Assembly (NCBI RefSeq): GCF_001668625.1
Contig: NZ_LZLJ01000062.1
Coordinates: forward strand, 1 to 64,000
Origin: Mycobacterium sp. 1274756.6
GTDB taxonomy: Bacteria; Actinomycetota; Actinomycetes; Mycobacteriales; Mycobacteriaceae
Direction of reading: 5' to 3'
DNA length: 64,000 nucleotides
The position numbers were made by a program, and so were the translations under genes. The notes beneath the pieces were generated by a model, which worked only from the letters and a program-made list of their open reading frames with translations, did not search any database and had not been told where the DNA came from. This document shows positions 31,511 to 40,592 of this stretch, in pieces. Positions within the stretch are counted from its first letter, which is position 1, and every line of letters starts with the position of its first letter.

Positions 31511-32476
31511 ATGAGCGACGAACGGAATCTTTTGCGGCAGACCGTGGCCGCGCTGGTCGACAAGCACGCCTCCGGCGAGGCGGTGCGCGCGGCGATGGAG
31601 TCGCCCCGCGGCTACGACGAGGCGCTGTGGCGGCTGCTGTGCGAACAGGTCGGCGCTGCCGCGCTGGTGGTGCCCGAGGAGTTCGGCGGCGCCGGCGGCG
31701 AGCTGGCCGACGCCGCGGTGGTGCTCGAGGAGTTGGGCAAGGCCCTGGTCCCCACCCCGCTGCTGGGCACCACCCTGGCCGAGCTGGCGCTGCTGTCCGC
31801 CGAGTCCCCCGACGCCGACGCACTCGAGCGCCTCGCCGCCGGGGAGGCCGTCGGCACGGTGGCGCTGGACCCCGACTACGCGCTCAACGGCGACCTGGTC
31901 GGCCCCGGCGACGTCGTCGTCGGCCTCGACGGTGACCGGTTGGTGCGCTGGGAGACCTTCGAGGCGACCGCGGTGCCGACGATGGACCCCACCCGCCGGC
32001 TGGGGCGGATCACCCCCGGGTCCACCGCGCCGCTCGGCGCCGACCCGGGCATCGGCGACTACGCGGCGCTGCTGCTGGCCGCCGAGCAGGTGGGGGCGGC
32101 GACCCGCTGCCTGGACCTGACCGTGGAGTACACCAAGAGCCGGGTGCAGTTCGGCAGGCCGCTCGGCAGCTTCCAGGCGCTCAAGCACCGGATGGCCGAC
32201 CTGTACGTGGCCGTGCAGACCGCGCGGGCGGTGGTCGCCGAGGCGATCGCCGACCCGTCGCCCACCGCGGCCGCCCTGGCCCGGGTCAACGCCAGCGAGG
32301 CGTTCAACACCGTAGCCGCCGAGGCCATCCAGCTGCACGGCGGGATCGCCATCACCTGGGAGAGCGACATCCAGCTGTATTTCAAACGGGCACACGGAAG
32401 TTCGCATCTTCTTCAGCCGCCCGCCGACGCGCTGCGCGGGCTGCAATCCGAGGTGTTCACCCAGTCCGTCGGGTAG
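31511..32476 (+). CDS. fadE33: Acyl-CoA dehydrogenase subunit FadE33
   Basis: A 321-residue acyl-CoA dehydrogenase-like subunit with VVPEEFGGAGGELADAAVVLEE, SRVQFGRPLGSFQALKHRMAD and QLHGGIAITWESDIQLYF. Like FadE32 it lacks the full middle-domain signature and probably pairs with FadE31. The ATG at 31511 follows GGAGCCGCAG. The gene lies 11 bases after fadE32 and 29 bases before the amide hydrolase gene, so the transcript probably continues. It is needed in M. tuberculosis for breakdown of the sterol-derived CoA thioesters. Confidence 0.93.
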   Translation: MSDERNLLRQTVAALVDKHASGEAVRAAMESPRGYDEALWRLLCEQVGAAALVVPEEFGGAGGELADAAVVLEELGKALVPTPLLGTTLAELALLSAESPDADALERLAAGEAVGTVALDPDYALNGDLVGPGDVVVGLDGDRLVRWETFEATAVPTMDPTRRLGRITPGSTAPLGADPGIGDYAALLLAAEQVGAATRCLDLTVEYTKSRVQFGRPLGSFQALKHRMADLYVAVQTARAVVAEAIADPSPTAAALARVNASEAFNTVAAEAIQLHGGIAITWESDIQLYFKRAHGSSHLLQPPADALRGLQSEVFTQSVG

Positions 32477-32505
32477 CCTCCGGAAAAACCCTGGAGGACG
32501 GACAC

Positions 32506-33492
32506 ATGTGCACCCGACTGGTGTATCTGGGCACGGCGGACAACATCATCACCGGCCGGTCGATGGACTGGAAGCTGGACCTGGCCACCAACCTGTGGGC
32601 GCTGCCGCGCGGGATCACCCGCACCGGCAAGGTCGGCCCCAACTCGGTGTCCTGGACCGCCAAGTACGGCAGCGTGGTCGCCACCGCCTACGACGTGTGC
32701 ACCACCGACGGGCTCAACGAAGCCGGGCTGTCGGCCAACCTGCTGTGGCTGGCCGAGTCGACCTACCCGGCCTATGACGGCAGCCGGCCCGGTCTGACCA
32801 TCGCCGCCTGGGCGCAGTACATGCTCGACAACTTCGCCACCGTCGCCGAGGCCGTCGAAGCCCTCTCCTCGACACCGTTCGACGTGGTCACCGACGGGGT
32901 GCCCGGCCAGGACCGGCTGGCGACGCTGCACCTGTCGCTGTCGGACGCCACCGGCGACAGCGCCATCGTGGAATACATCGACGGCGTGCAGACCATTCAC
33001 CACGACCGGGCCTACCAGGTCATGACGAACTCGCCGATCTTCTCCGAACAGCTGGCGGTCAACGCCTACTGGGAGCAGCTGGGCGGCACCGTGATGCTGC
33101 CCGGCACCAACCGGGCCGCCGACCGGTTCGCCCGCGCGTCGTTCTACGTCAACGCGGTGCCCAAACCCGAGGACCCCCGGACCGCGCTGGCGTCGGTGTT
33201 CAGCGTGGTGCGCAACGTGTCGGTGCCCTTCGGCATCTCCACCCCCGACGAGCCGAACATCTCCTCGACCCGGTGGCGCACCGTGGCCCATCACACCCGC
33301 AAGCTGTACTTCTTCGAGTCGGCGCTGACCCCCAACGTGTTCTGGGTGGATCTGAACAAACTCGACCTGGCGGACGGCTCGCCGGTGCTGAAGCTGGATC
33401 TGGGCGCCAACGAATCCAACACCTTCGCCGGGGAGAGTTCGGCGGACTTCGTCGCCGCCGAGCCGTTCACGTTCCTGGGGGTGAGCGCGTGA
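32506..33492 (+). CDS. Linear amide C-N hydrolase, choloylglycine hydrolase/penicillin V acylase family
   Basis: A 328-residue Ntn-hydrolase. The second residue is Cys (MCTRLVYLG), which becomes the N-terminal nucleophile after Met removal, as in bile-salt hydrolases and penicillin V acylases. It also shows the conserved GRSMDWK and the later TNSPIF and NISSTRWRTVAHH regions. No signal peptide, so it is cytosolic. It has a GGAGG ribosome site 7 nt before the ATG. It sits between fadE33 and aspB, which are adjacent in M. tuberculosis, and its stop overlaps the GTG of the following lipase. In a KstR2-driven operon it might deconjugate amide-linked sterol or bile acids (inference). Penicillin acylase activity is the main alternative. 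Confidence 0.9.
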   Translation: MCTRLVYLGTADNIITGRSMDWKLDLATNLWALPRGITRTGKVGPNSVSWTAKYGSVVATAYDVCTTDGLNEAGLSANLLWLAESTYPAYDGSRPGLTIAAWAQYMLDNFATVAEAVEALSSTPFDVVTDGVPGQDRLATLHLSLSDATGDSAIVEYIDGVQTIHHDRAYQVMTNSPIFSEQLAVNAYWEQLGGTVMLPGTNRAADRFARASFYVNAVPKPEDPRTALASVFSVVRNVSVPFGISTPDEPNISSTRWRTVAHHTRKLYFFESALTPNVFWVDLNKLDLADGSPVLKLDLGANESNTFAGESSADFVAAEPFTFLGVSA

Positions 33493-34664
33493 GGCGACTG
33501 CTCGTCGCGCTGCTGGCCGTGCTGGTGGCGGCGGTGGCGGCCCCGGCCGTCGCGGCGGCCGCGGCGCCGACCTGGTCGGGGCTGGATGCCCGCGACTACA
33601 CCGGGCCCATCCCGCCGGCCGGGGAACTGATCACCACCGTGCCGCTGGACCCGGCGCTGTCGGTGGCCGGCGCCGGGCAGGCCTGGCGGATCCTGTACTC
33701 CACCCCCGACCAGCACGACCGGCCGGCGGTGAGCACCGCGGTGGTGTTCGTGCCGCACGGCGCACCGCCGCCCGGCGGCTGGCCGGTGATCGCCTGGGCG
33801 CACGGCACCGTCGGCCTCGGCGACGACTGCACCCCGTCGGCGCACCCGCGCAGCCCCCGCGACAACGAATACCTGTCGCACTGGCTCGACCAGGGCTACG
33901 CGGTGGTCGGCACCGACTACGTCGGGCTGGGCACCCCCGGGCTGATGAGCTACCTCAACAGCGTCACCGAGGCGCACTCGGTGATCGACTCGGTGCGCGC
34001 GGTGCACGGGATGGACCTGCCGCTCTCGCCGAAGTGGGCGATCGTGGGCCAGTCCCAGGGCGGCGGCGCGGCGATCAACAGCGCCCGCCGCGCCAGCGAG
34101 TTCACCGCGGGCAGCGGGCTGGACTACCGCGGCGTGGTGGCGACCGGCACCCCGGCCAACATCGAACAGACCGTGTTGCAGGCCGGCCCCGACCTGCCCG
34201 CCCAGCACCTGCCGCCCGCGGCCATCAGCTACACCGCGTACATCCTGGCCGCCCTGCGCGAGGCGTACCCCGAGCTGCCGGTCGACAGCGTGCTGACCCC
34301 GCGCGGCCGGGAACTGACCGACGCCGCCGAGACGGTGTGCAAACCCGACCTGGACACCCGGGTCGGCGGGACCACGCTCAACGAATTGTTCAGCGCGCCG
34401 GTCAGTTCGCTGCCCGGCATCGACGCGGTGCTCGACGAGTTCATGGGCACCCCGGTCGACGGCTACGACCGCCCGATCTTCCTGGGCGCGGGCCTGCGCG
34501 ACACCGACGTGCCCCCGGAGTCGACGCTCTGGCTCAACGAGCAACTGGTCGAACACGGCCAGCAGGTGGAGCTGCACATCTACCCCGACCAGGACCACTC
34601 CGGGACCGTGCTGGCGTCGATGCCCGACTCCACGGCGTTTCTGGCGCGGGTGATGGGGCGGTGA
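33489..34664 (+). CDS. Secreted lipase (secretory lipase/LIP family alpha-beta hydrolase)
   Basis: A 391-residue alpha/beta hydrolase with an Ala-rich signal peptide (about residues 1-25). It shows WAHGTVGLGDDCTPS, the nucleophile elbow VGQSQGGGAA (Ser about residue 186), and a likely catalytic Asp/His in the C-terminal part (YPDQDHSGTV gives the His). The LIP family (as in Candida secretory lipases) includes many mycobacterial exported esterases. The GTG at 33489 overlaps the upstream stop, and its stop overlaps the GTG of aspB. It may release fatty acids from steryl esters outside the cytosol (inference). No homologue sits here in M. tuberculosis. Confidence 0.88.
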   Translation: MRRLLVALLAVLVAAVAAPAVAAAAAPTWSGLDARDYTGPIPPAGELITTVPLDPALSVAGAGQAWRILYSTPDQHDRPAVSTAVVFVPHGAPPPGGWPVIAWAHGTVGLGDDCTPSAHPRSPRDNEYLSHWLDQGYAVVGTDYVGLGTPGLMSYLNSVTEAHSVIDSVRAVHGMDLPLSPKWAIVGQSQGGGAAINSARRASEFTAGSGLDYRGVVATGTPANIEQTVLQAGPDLPAQHLPPAAISYTAYILAALREAYPELPVDSVLTPRGRELTDAAETVCKPDLDTRVGGTTLNELFSAPVSSLPGIDAVLDEFMGTPVDGYDRPIFLGAGLRDTDVPPESTLWLNEQLVEHGQQVELHIYPDQDHSGTVLASMPDSTAFLARVMGR

Positions 34665-35836
34665 CCGCCGCCGGCGGCGACCGGGTCGCGCTGCGTGCCG
34701 GCATCCCCCCGTTCCACGTCATGGACGTGTGGCTGGCCGCCGCGGAACGCCAGCGCAGCCACGGCGATCTGGTCAACCTCTCGGCCGGCCAGCCCAGCGC
34801 GGGTGCCCCGGCGCCGGTGCTCGCCGCCGCCGCCGATGCGCTGGCCCACAACCGGCTGGGTTACACCGTGGCGCTGGGCATTCCGGAGTTGCGGGCGGCC
34901 ATCGCCGAGTCCTACCGGCACAACTACGGTTTGGCCGTCGACGCCGACGACGTGGTCATCACCACCGGCTCCTCCGGCGGATTCCTGCTGGCGTTTCTGG
35001 CCTGCTTCGACCCCGGCGACCGGGTGGCGATCGCCAGCCCGGGTTACCCGTGTTACCGCAACATCCTGACCGCGCTGGGCTGCGAGGTCGTCGAACTGGA
35101 CTGCGGACCCGAGACCCGTTTCCAGCCGACCGCGGCGATGCTGGCCGCGCTGGACCCGCCGGTGGCCGGGGTGATCGTGGCCAGCCCGGCCAACCCCACC
35201 GGCACCGTCATCGAGCCGGCCGAGCTGGCCGCGATCGCCGCCTGGTGCGACGACACCGGCGCCCGGCTGATCAGCGACGAGGTCTACCACGGGCTGGTCT
35301 ACCCCGGCGCGCCGGCGACCAGCTGCGCGTGGCAGAGCTCGCGCACCGCGGTGGTGGCCAACAGCTTCTCCAAATACTTCGCGATGACCGGCTGGCGGCT
35401 GGGCTGGCTGCTGGTGCCCGCCGCGCTGCGCCGCGCCGTCGACCGGCTCACCGGCAACCTCACCATCTGCCCGCCGGCGCTGTCCCAACACGCCGCGGTG
35501 GCGGCGTTCAGCGCCGAAGCGCTCGCCGAGGCCGACGGGCACCTGCGCCACTACACCGCCAACCGGGCGCTGCTGCTCGACGGGCTGCGCGCGCTGGGCC
35601 TGACCCGGCTGGCCCCCACCGACGGGGCGTTCTACGTCTATGCCGACGTCGCCGATCACACCGACGACTCCCAGCGGTGGTGCGCAGACCTGCTGGCCGA
35701 CACCGGGGTGGCGATCGCGCCCGGCATCGACTTCGACACGGTGCACGGCCCGCGCTACGTGCGGCTGTCGTTCGCCGGCCCCACCGCCGAGATCGAAGCG
35801 GGCCTGCAGCGCATCGGCGGCTGGCTGCACCGCTGA
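34661..35836 (+). CDS. aspB: PLP-dependent aminotransferase AspB (class I/II)
   Basis: A 391-residue fold-type I aminotransferase. It shows the cofactor-binding GSSGGFLL, SPANPTGTV, the YHGLVY region, the Schiff-base Lys in NSFSKYFAMTGWRLGW and the C-terminal Arg in RYVRLSFAG. In M. tuberculosis aspB (Rv3565) ends the same fadE operon, although its link to sterol catabolism is unclear. The GTG at 34661 overlaps the lipase stop (GTGA). Substrate specificity is not determined by sequence; aspartate and aromatic amino acids are both possible. Confidence 0.9.
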   Translation: MTAAGGDRVALRAGIPPFHVMDVWLAAAERQRSHGDLVNLSAGQPSAGAPAPVLAAAADALAHNRLGYTVALGIPELRAAIAESYRHNYGLAVDADDVVITTGSSGGFLLAFLACFDPGDRVAIASPGYPCYRNILTALGCEVVELDCGPETRFQPTAAMLAALDPPVAGVIVASPANPTGTVIEPAELAAIAAWCDDTGARLISDEVYHGLVYPGAPATSCAWQSSRTAVVANSFSKYFAMTGWRLGWLLVPAALRRAVDRLTGNLTICPPALSQHAAVAAFSAEALAEADGHLRHYTANRALLLDGLRALGLTRLAPTDGAFYVYADVADHTDDSQRWCADLLADTGVAIAPGIDFDTVHGPRYVRLSFAGPTAEIEAGLQRIGGWLHR

Positions 35837-35890
35837 CAGCGCTGCGGTAGGTTGGCGAGGGTTCCCGCCTCTCGTCGGAAGGACCTCTCG

Positions 35891-36286
35891 ATGGCGCGCT
35901 CACGCCGGACCCGCACCCACCGCCTCGCCGCCGGGACGGCGGTGATCGGCCTGGCCGGTGCGCTGGCCGTCGCCGGCCCGGCGGGCACCGCCGCCGCGGC
36001 ACCGCCGTGCACCGCCGGGGCGCTGTCGAGCACGGCCAGCGGCGTGCTGGCCAAGGCCAGCGGGTTCTTCGACGCCCACCCGGAGGCCAACGACGTGATC
36101 ACCGCCGCGGCCAAGCAATCACCGCAGGAGGCCCGGGACTCGGTGCGCGGCTACTTCACCGCCCACCCCGGCGAGCTGCTGGAGCTGCAGGACATCGCCC
36201 GGCCGCTGACCGACATGCGCAACGAGTGCGGGGTGGAGCTGTCCCCCGGGCACCTGGCCACCCTGATCGACACGATCACCGAGTGA
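35891..36286 (+). CDS. Hemophore-related secreted protein
   Basis: A 131-residue exported protein with an n-region rich in Arg, a hydrophobic core and an AAAAPP cleavage region. The mature protein is a small helical domain with two Cys (PPCTAG near the start and NECGVE near the end), the pattern of the mycobacterial heme-binding hemophore family (Rv0203-like). It includes the FFDAHPEANDVITAA and YFTAHPGELLELQDI repeats typical of that family. It begins after a 54-base gap and has its own ribosome site (GGAAGGAC). Its stop overlaps a GTG (36283) that opens only a short frame; see the next gene. Confidence 0.85.
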   Translation: MARSRRTRTHRLAAGTAVIGLAGALAVAGPAGTAAAAPPCTAGALSSTASGVLAKASGFFDAHPEANDVITAAAKQSPQEARDSVRGYFTAHPGELLELQDIARPLTDMRNECGVELSPGHLATLIDTITE

Positions 36287-36461
36287 CCCGCTGAGCGCGC
36301 ACACCGCCGGGCACCTGCGGATCGCCGAGCACGAGCGGGCCGCGCTGGCCGAGCTGGCCCGCTTCCCGCTGCTGACCGCGATCACCGGCCGGCGCTCGCG
36401 GCGGTTCCCGGTCGGCGGCCGGATCCCCTCCGGCGCACTGGCTTTCACCAGCCGGCGCCCG

Positions 36462-37583
36462 GTGCAGCCGCTCTCGGAGGTGGAGCGCGCGGTGGTGCTG
36501 GCGTTCCTGGCCGGGGTCACCGGCTGGCACGACGGCATCACCCACCACCCGCGCTACGCCCCGGCACTGCCCAACTACCCGGGCAGCGCCACCGGACGCA
36601 CCTTCCCCAGCGCGGCCGGGTTCCACACCAGCCGGCTGTTCTTCACCGACGACTCCGGCACCTACCTGCTGGACACCCGCGACGTCGCGCCCGGCGATGC
36701 CGGGGCGATCGAGGACTGGCTGGCGGCCACCGCCGCCGGCTACCGGCGCATCTCGCCGCGGCGGCTGCAGCTGCCCCGCGAAGAGCCCTACATGGAGGGC
36801 CACAACACCTGGATCGCCAACCACCCGGGCAGCCTGCTGGCGTTCCCGGTCGCCGATCTGGCCGAGCATCTGATGGAGAACCTGTGGTTCTTCGCCGCCA
36901 ACGGCTACCCGGTGACCGACGACATCCACGGCCGCGCCATCCCCGGCGTCGAGCGGTTCGGCGCGCTGCCGCATGCCGACGACCCGATCCCGCTGTCGTT
37001 CGTCGAGCAGTACACCCTGACCGAGGCGAGCGCGGAGCTGTCCATCGCCGCCCACAACGGGGTGCTGGCGCTGCAGGCGATGGGGCTGGGCGGGTGGACC
37101 TTCGACGGCCTGGACCGGTTGTCGGTGCTGGGCGGCTCCGGGGATCCGCGCACACCCGGGCTGGGGTTCCGCGCCGACCACGATCCGCGGTGGCCGTTTC
37201 CCAACGCCACCGGCCTGCCCGGGGTGTTCGAGACGCTGAGCCCGCCGCACGTGCCGACGGTGGCGGCCGGGGTGGACAAGCTGGTGGCCCGCAAGTTCGG
37301 GCCCGGCGGCCCGTTTCATCCCGACACCGCCGGGCCGTGGTCGGACAGCGTCGCGGTGCGCTCCTCGGCGCTGCCCGCCGACGGCATCGCCGAACTGGTC
37401 ACGCTGCAGGCCACCTACATCCACGACACCTTCGGCAAACTACCCGGCACCGTGCCCACCGTGCACGTGTTGATGTACCTGCAGGCCCAGCACCTCGACA
37501 CCGACTTCTACGACGAGTTCTTCGCCCCCGGCGCCTACCTGGCCAGCCACGCCGAGCACCAGGCGCGCTGGCACGGCCGGTGA
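36462..37583 (+). CDS. Conserved-looking protein of unknown function with an unclear start
   Basis: A 373-residue protein from the GTG at 36462. The same frame, without stop, extends upstream to 36267 and encodes what looks like real protein (GRRSRRFPVGGRIPSGALAF). No ATG, GTG or TTG lies there, only CTG at 36291. A GTG at 36283, overlapping the preceding stop, is in another frame; a one-base insertion between them would fuse it. The protein has WHDG, PGSATGRTFPSAAGFHTSRLFF, EPYMEGHNTWIANHPGSLL and LMYLQAQHLDTDFYDEFF. It resembles nothing I can name; a nitroreductase-like fold is only a guess. No signal peptide or membrane segments are seen. Confidence 0.65.
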   Translation: MQPLSEVERAVVLAFLAGVTGWHDGITHHPRYAPALPNYPGSATGRTFPSAAGFHTSRLFFTDDSGTYLLDTRDVAPGDAGAIEDWLAATAAGYRRISPRRLQLPREEPYMEGHNTWIANHPGSLLAFPVADLAEHLMENLWFFAANGYPVTDDIHGRAIPGVERFGALPHADDPIPLSFVEQYTLTEASAELSIAAHNGVLALQAMGLGGWTFDGLDRLSVLGGSGDPRTPGLGFRADHDPRWPFPNATGLPGVFETLSPPHVPTVAAGVDKLVARKFGPGGPFHPDTAGPWSDSVAVRSSALPADGIAELVTLQATYIHDTFGKLPGTVPTVHVLMYLQAQHLDTDFYDEFFAPGAYLASHAEHQARWHGR

Positions 37584-37586
37584 CCG

Positions 37587-38870
37587 TCACCCCCGGGACA
37601 GGACGGCGGGCCCCAGCCAGCGGCAGGCGGTCAGCGCCAACTCCAGCCCGAGCGGGTCGTCCTCGACCGGGCGCCCCAGGATGCCCGTCGCCTTCTCCAG
37701 CCGGTATTTGACGGTGTTCTTGTGCACGTGCAGCCGCCCCGCGGCACCGACGTAGCTGCACTGCGCGGTCAGGAATTCCAGCAGCGTCTCGCGCAACACC
37801 GCCGCGGCCGGGTCGTCGGCGCCCAGCGACCCCAGCGCCGCGGCCACCAGCTCGCGGGTCGCGGCCAGGTCGGCGGTGAGCAGCGCCGCCGCCCGCACCC
37901 CCGGGTCGGCGTAGGAGGTCACCCGGCCGGCCCGGGCGCCCGCGGTGACCGCGACGGTGTAGGCGCGCAGCGCGCCGCGGTGGCTGGCGACGAACCCGGC
38001 GGTCCCGGCGCCGGGGGCGCCCAGGGCCAGCCGCGCCGCCGGCTCTTCGACCTCCACGAGGCGGGTCAGCCCGGCGGTGTCGGGGCCGGTCCGGCCGGGC
38101 CCCAGCGGCAGCCAGCCCCAGCCGCGGGCCCGGTCCTGGGCCAGGAAGAACGGCGACCCGGTGGCCCCCACCGTCTCGGCCACCCGGGTGACGAGCCGCT
38201 CGAGCCGGTGCAGCCGCTGAGCCGACGAGCCGGTGTCGGCGGTCCAGACGACCACGGCCAGGTGGCGTCCGCGCAGCCGGTAGCCCAGCGCGCGTTCCGC
38301 GGCGGCGGTGTCCGCGACGGTGCCGGCGAGCAGATCGGTCAGCATCGTCGTGCGCAGCCTGTTCTGATTGGCCAGCCACTGTTCGCGCTCGCGTTCGTAT
38401 TCGACGATGACGTGTTCGGAGGCCCAGTCGATGTAGGCGAACGACCAGATCTGCAGCCGGGCGGCCGCCCGGTAGGCCACCCGGGCGTCGGGCTCGGTCC
38501 GGTCCAGCTCGGCGGTGAACCAGTCCAGTAGCCAGCGCTGCCCCAGCCGGTAGGCGCGGGCCAGCGCCGTGGAGGAGATACCGCGCTGCGCGAGCCGGCG
38601 GGCGTATTCCACCGCCGGCGCCGGCAGCACCAGCTCTTCGACGGGACGGCCCTGCACGGCGGAGTCGACGAATAGGGCGATGTTGCTCTCCAGGCTGGCC
38701 TGCAGCAGGTCGATGATCGGCTGATCGCCGCGCAGCTCGGGGATGAGCTCGACCAGCCGGGCGTGCAGGATCGGCCCGACCGTGGGCAGCTCGGCGCCGA
38801 GGGTGGCGGCGGCCTCGGCGGCCAGCGTCGCCGCCCGCGCCTCGAGCGCGGCGGCATCGGGTGCGTTCAC
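37587..38870 (-). CDS. PucR-family helix-turn-helix regulator (second copy)
   Basis: A 427-residue regulator with the same layout as the protein at 18478: an N-terminal helical part with AVEYARRLAQRGISSTALARAYRLG, a middle sensor-like part and a C-terminal HTH (CSYVGAAGRLHVHKNTVKYRLE). The GTG at 38870 was chosen; the open extension to 38984 is not like its paralogue. It is divergent from the fadD-DUF3556-oxidoreductase operon. The gap contains GTAATGTGCCTCA on its own strand, matching the repeats upstream of the other pucR. It is convergent with the unknown gene at 36462, 3 bases away. Confidence 0.88.
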   Translation of the reverse strand: MNAPDAAALEARAATLAAEAAATLGAELPTVGPILHARLVELIPELRGDQPIIDLLQASLESNIALFVDSAVQGRPVEELVLPAPAVEYARRLAQRGISSTALARAYRLGQRWLLDWFTAELDRTEPDARVAYRAAARLQIWSFAYIDWASEHVIVEYEREREQWLANQNRLRTTMLTDLLAGTVADTAAAERALGYRLRGRHLAVVVWTADTGSSAQRLHRLERLVTRVAETVGATGSPFFLAQDRARGWGWLPLGPGRTGPDTAGLTRLVEVEEPAARLALGAPGAGTAGFVASHRGALRAYTVAVTAGARAGRVTSYADPGVRAAALLTADLAATRELVAAALGSLGADDPAAAVLRETLLEFLTAQCSYVGAAGRLHVHKNTVKYRLEKATGILGRPVEDDPLGLELALTACRWLGPAVLSRG

Positions 38871-39027
38871 CGGCGCGCCCCCTCCCGGGCTTGGGTCCGG
38901 AACCCAACCGCGATCGGCCAGCTTTTGGGCGCGTGAGCCGTAAGACGAGGTCAGGGCCGGAGCCGTTCTGGCCTTGGCGAACAAGGATCGGCAGATGTTT
39001 GTGCGTCAAGACCAATGACCGTTCCTG

Positions 39028-39040
39028 TGAGGCACATTAC
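39028..39040 (-). promoter_or_regulatory. Candidate PucR operator (GTAATGTGCCTCA)
   Basis: Read on the minus strand, GTAATGTGCCTCA agrees with GTAACGTGCCTCA (19892-19904) and GTGACGTGCCTCA (19920-19932) in the other pucR control region. It lies between pucR (start 38870) and fadD (start 39107). Confidence 0.5.
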
Positions 39041-39106
39041 ATTGCTAGCGAGACACGGATCCGACGACGACACCGGCATCAGACGACCCCGAGGAGCGAC
39101 CCGACC

Positions 39107-40591
39107 GTGGCATTGGACTACCTGCCGTGGGCCCGCCCGGCCGGCGCCGGCGACCGGCCGTGCGTGCGTGACGAGGCCACCGAGTTGACCGCCGCCGAGT
39201 TCGCCGAACGGGTCGAGGCGGCGGCCGGCCGGTTCGCCGAGGCCGGGGTGCGCGCCGGTTCGGTGGTGGCGGTGCTGCTGCCCAACCGGGTCGAACTGCT
39301 GATCGCGATCGTCGCGGCGTGGCGGCTGCGCGCCGCGGCCACCCCGATCAACCCGGCGCTGACCGCCGAGGAGGCCGACTACCAGATCGCCGACGCCGGC
39401 GCCGCGCTGGTCATCGCCGAGGACGCGCCCGGCCCGGCCGCCGACCGGCCCACCCTCACCGCCGAGCAACTGCGGCACACCCCGGCACCGGCCGGCCCCG
39501 CGCTGCCCGAGCCGGCGACCCGCCCCGACGATCTGGCGTTCCTGATCTACACCAGCGGCTCCACCGGCCGGCCCAAGGGGGTGCGGCTGCACCACTCCCA
39601 CCTCGACGCGATGACCGCCGCGATGGTCGAGGCGATGAGCCTCACCGCCGCCGACCACTGCCTGCTGGTGCTGCCGCTGTTCCACGCCAACGCGCTGTGC
39701 GTCAGCTTCCTGTCCACCATCCGCGCCGGCGGCCAACTGTCGGTGCTGCGCCGGTTCCACCCGGTGGAGTTCCTGGCGGCCGTGGACCGGCTGCGGCCCA
39801 CCTACTTCTCCGCGGTGCCCACCATCTACTCGCATCTGGTGTCGCTGCCCGACGCCGTCACCGCCGACACCTCCTCGGTGCGGTTCGCGGTCTGCGGCGC
39901 CGCCCCGGCGACCGCGGCCCTGCTCGACGCCGTCGAGCAGCGGTTCGGGTTCCCGGTCGTCGAGGGCTACGGACTGACCGAAGCCACCTGCGGCAGTACC
40001 TGCAACCCGCCCGACGGCCTGCGCAAGCCGGGCACCGTCGGGCCCGCGCTGCCAGGCCAGACGGTGGCCGTCATGGCCCCCGACGGGCGGCTGCTCCCGC
40101 CGGGCGAGGCCGGTGAGGTCGTCATCCGCGGCCCCGAGGTGATGGCCGGCTACCACAACCTACCCGAGGCGACCGCGGCGGCGCTGCGCGACGGCTGGCT
40201 GCACACCGGCGACGTCGGCGTCCTCGACGAGGACGGTTACCTGCGGCTGGTCGACCGGATCAAGGACATGATCATCCGCGGCGGGGAGAACATCTCCCCC
40301 AAGGAGATCGAGAACGTGCTGCTGGCCGACCCGGCGGTGCTGGAGGCCGCCGTGGTGGGCCGGCCCGACCCGGTCTACGGCGAGGTGCCGGTCGGCTACG
40401 TCGCGCCCCGCCCGCGGCACGCCGTCGACGTCGAGGCGCTGCGGCAGGCCTGCGCCCGCCGGCTCACCCGGTTCAAGGTCCCGGCGGCGATCACCGTCCT
40501 CGACGCGCTGCCCAAAAACCCCGTCGGCAAGATCGACAAGCCGGCGCTGCGCACCCTGTCCACCCCCGCCACCGCCGACGAAAGGGCCTGA
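39107..40591 (+). CDS. Acyl-CoA/AMP ligase of the ANL superfamily (FadD-type)
   Basis: A 494-residue ligase with the P-loop YTSGSTGRPKGVRL, VEGYGLTEATCGS, the hinge DRIKDMIIRGGENISPKEIE and the catalytic Lys in NPVGKIDKPAL. It activates a carboxylic acid with ATP and CoA; the substrate is not clear from sequence. The GTG at 39107 has a GAGGAG ribosome site. It opens a tight operon with a DUF3556 membrane protein and an FAD oxidoreductase, divergent from pucR. The set may activate and oxidise a lipid or aromatic acid at the membrane (inference). It is not at a position occupied by a fadD gene in M. tuberculosis. Confidence 0.9.
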   Translation: MALDYLPWARPAGAGDRPCVRDEATELTAAEFAERVEAAAGRFAEAGVRAGSVVAVLLPNRVELLIAIVAAWRLRAAATPINPALTAEEADYQIADAGAALVIAEDAPGPAADRPTLTAEQLRHTPAPAGPALPEPATRPDDLAFLIYTSGSTGRPKGVRLHHSHLDAMTAAMVEAMSLTAADHCLLVLPLFHANALCVSFLSTIRAGGQLSVLRRFHPVEFLAAVDRLRPTYFSAVPTIYSHLVSLPDAVTADTSSVRFAVCGAAPATAALLDAVEQRFGFPVVEGYGLTEATCGSTCNPPDGLRKPGTVGPALPGQTVAVMAPDGRLLPPGEAGEVVIRGPEVMAGYHNLPEATAAALRDGWLHTGDVGVLDEDGYLRLVDRIKDMIIRGGENISPKEIENVLLADPAVLEAAVVGRPDPVYGEVPVGYVAPRPRHAVDVEALRQACARRLTRFKVPAAITVLDALPKNPVGKIDKPALRTLSTPATADERA

Positions 40592-40592
40592 G

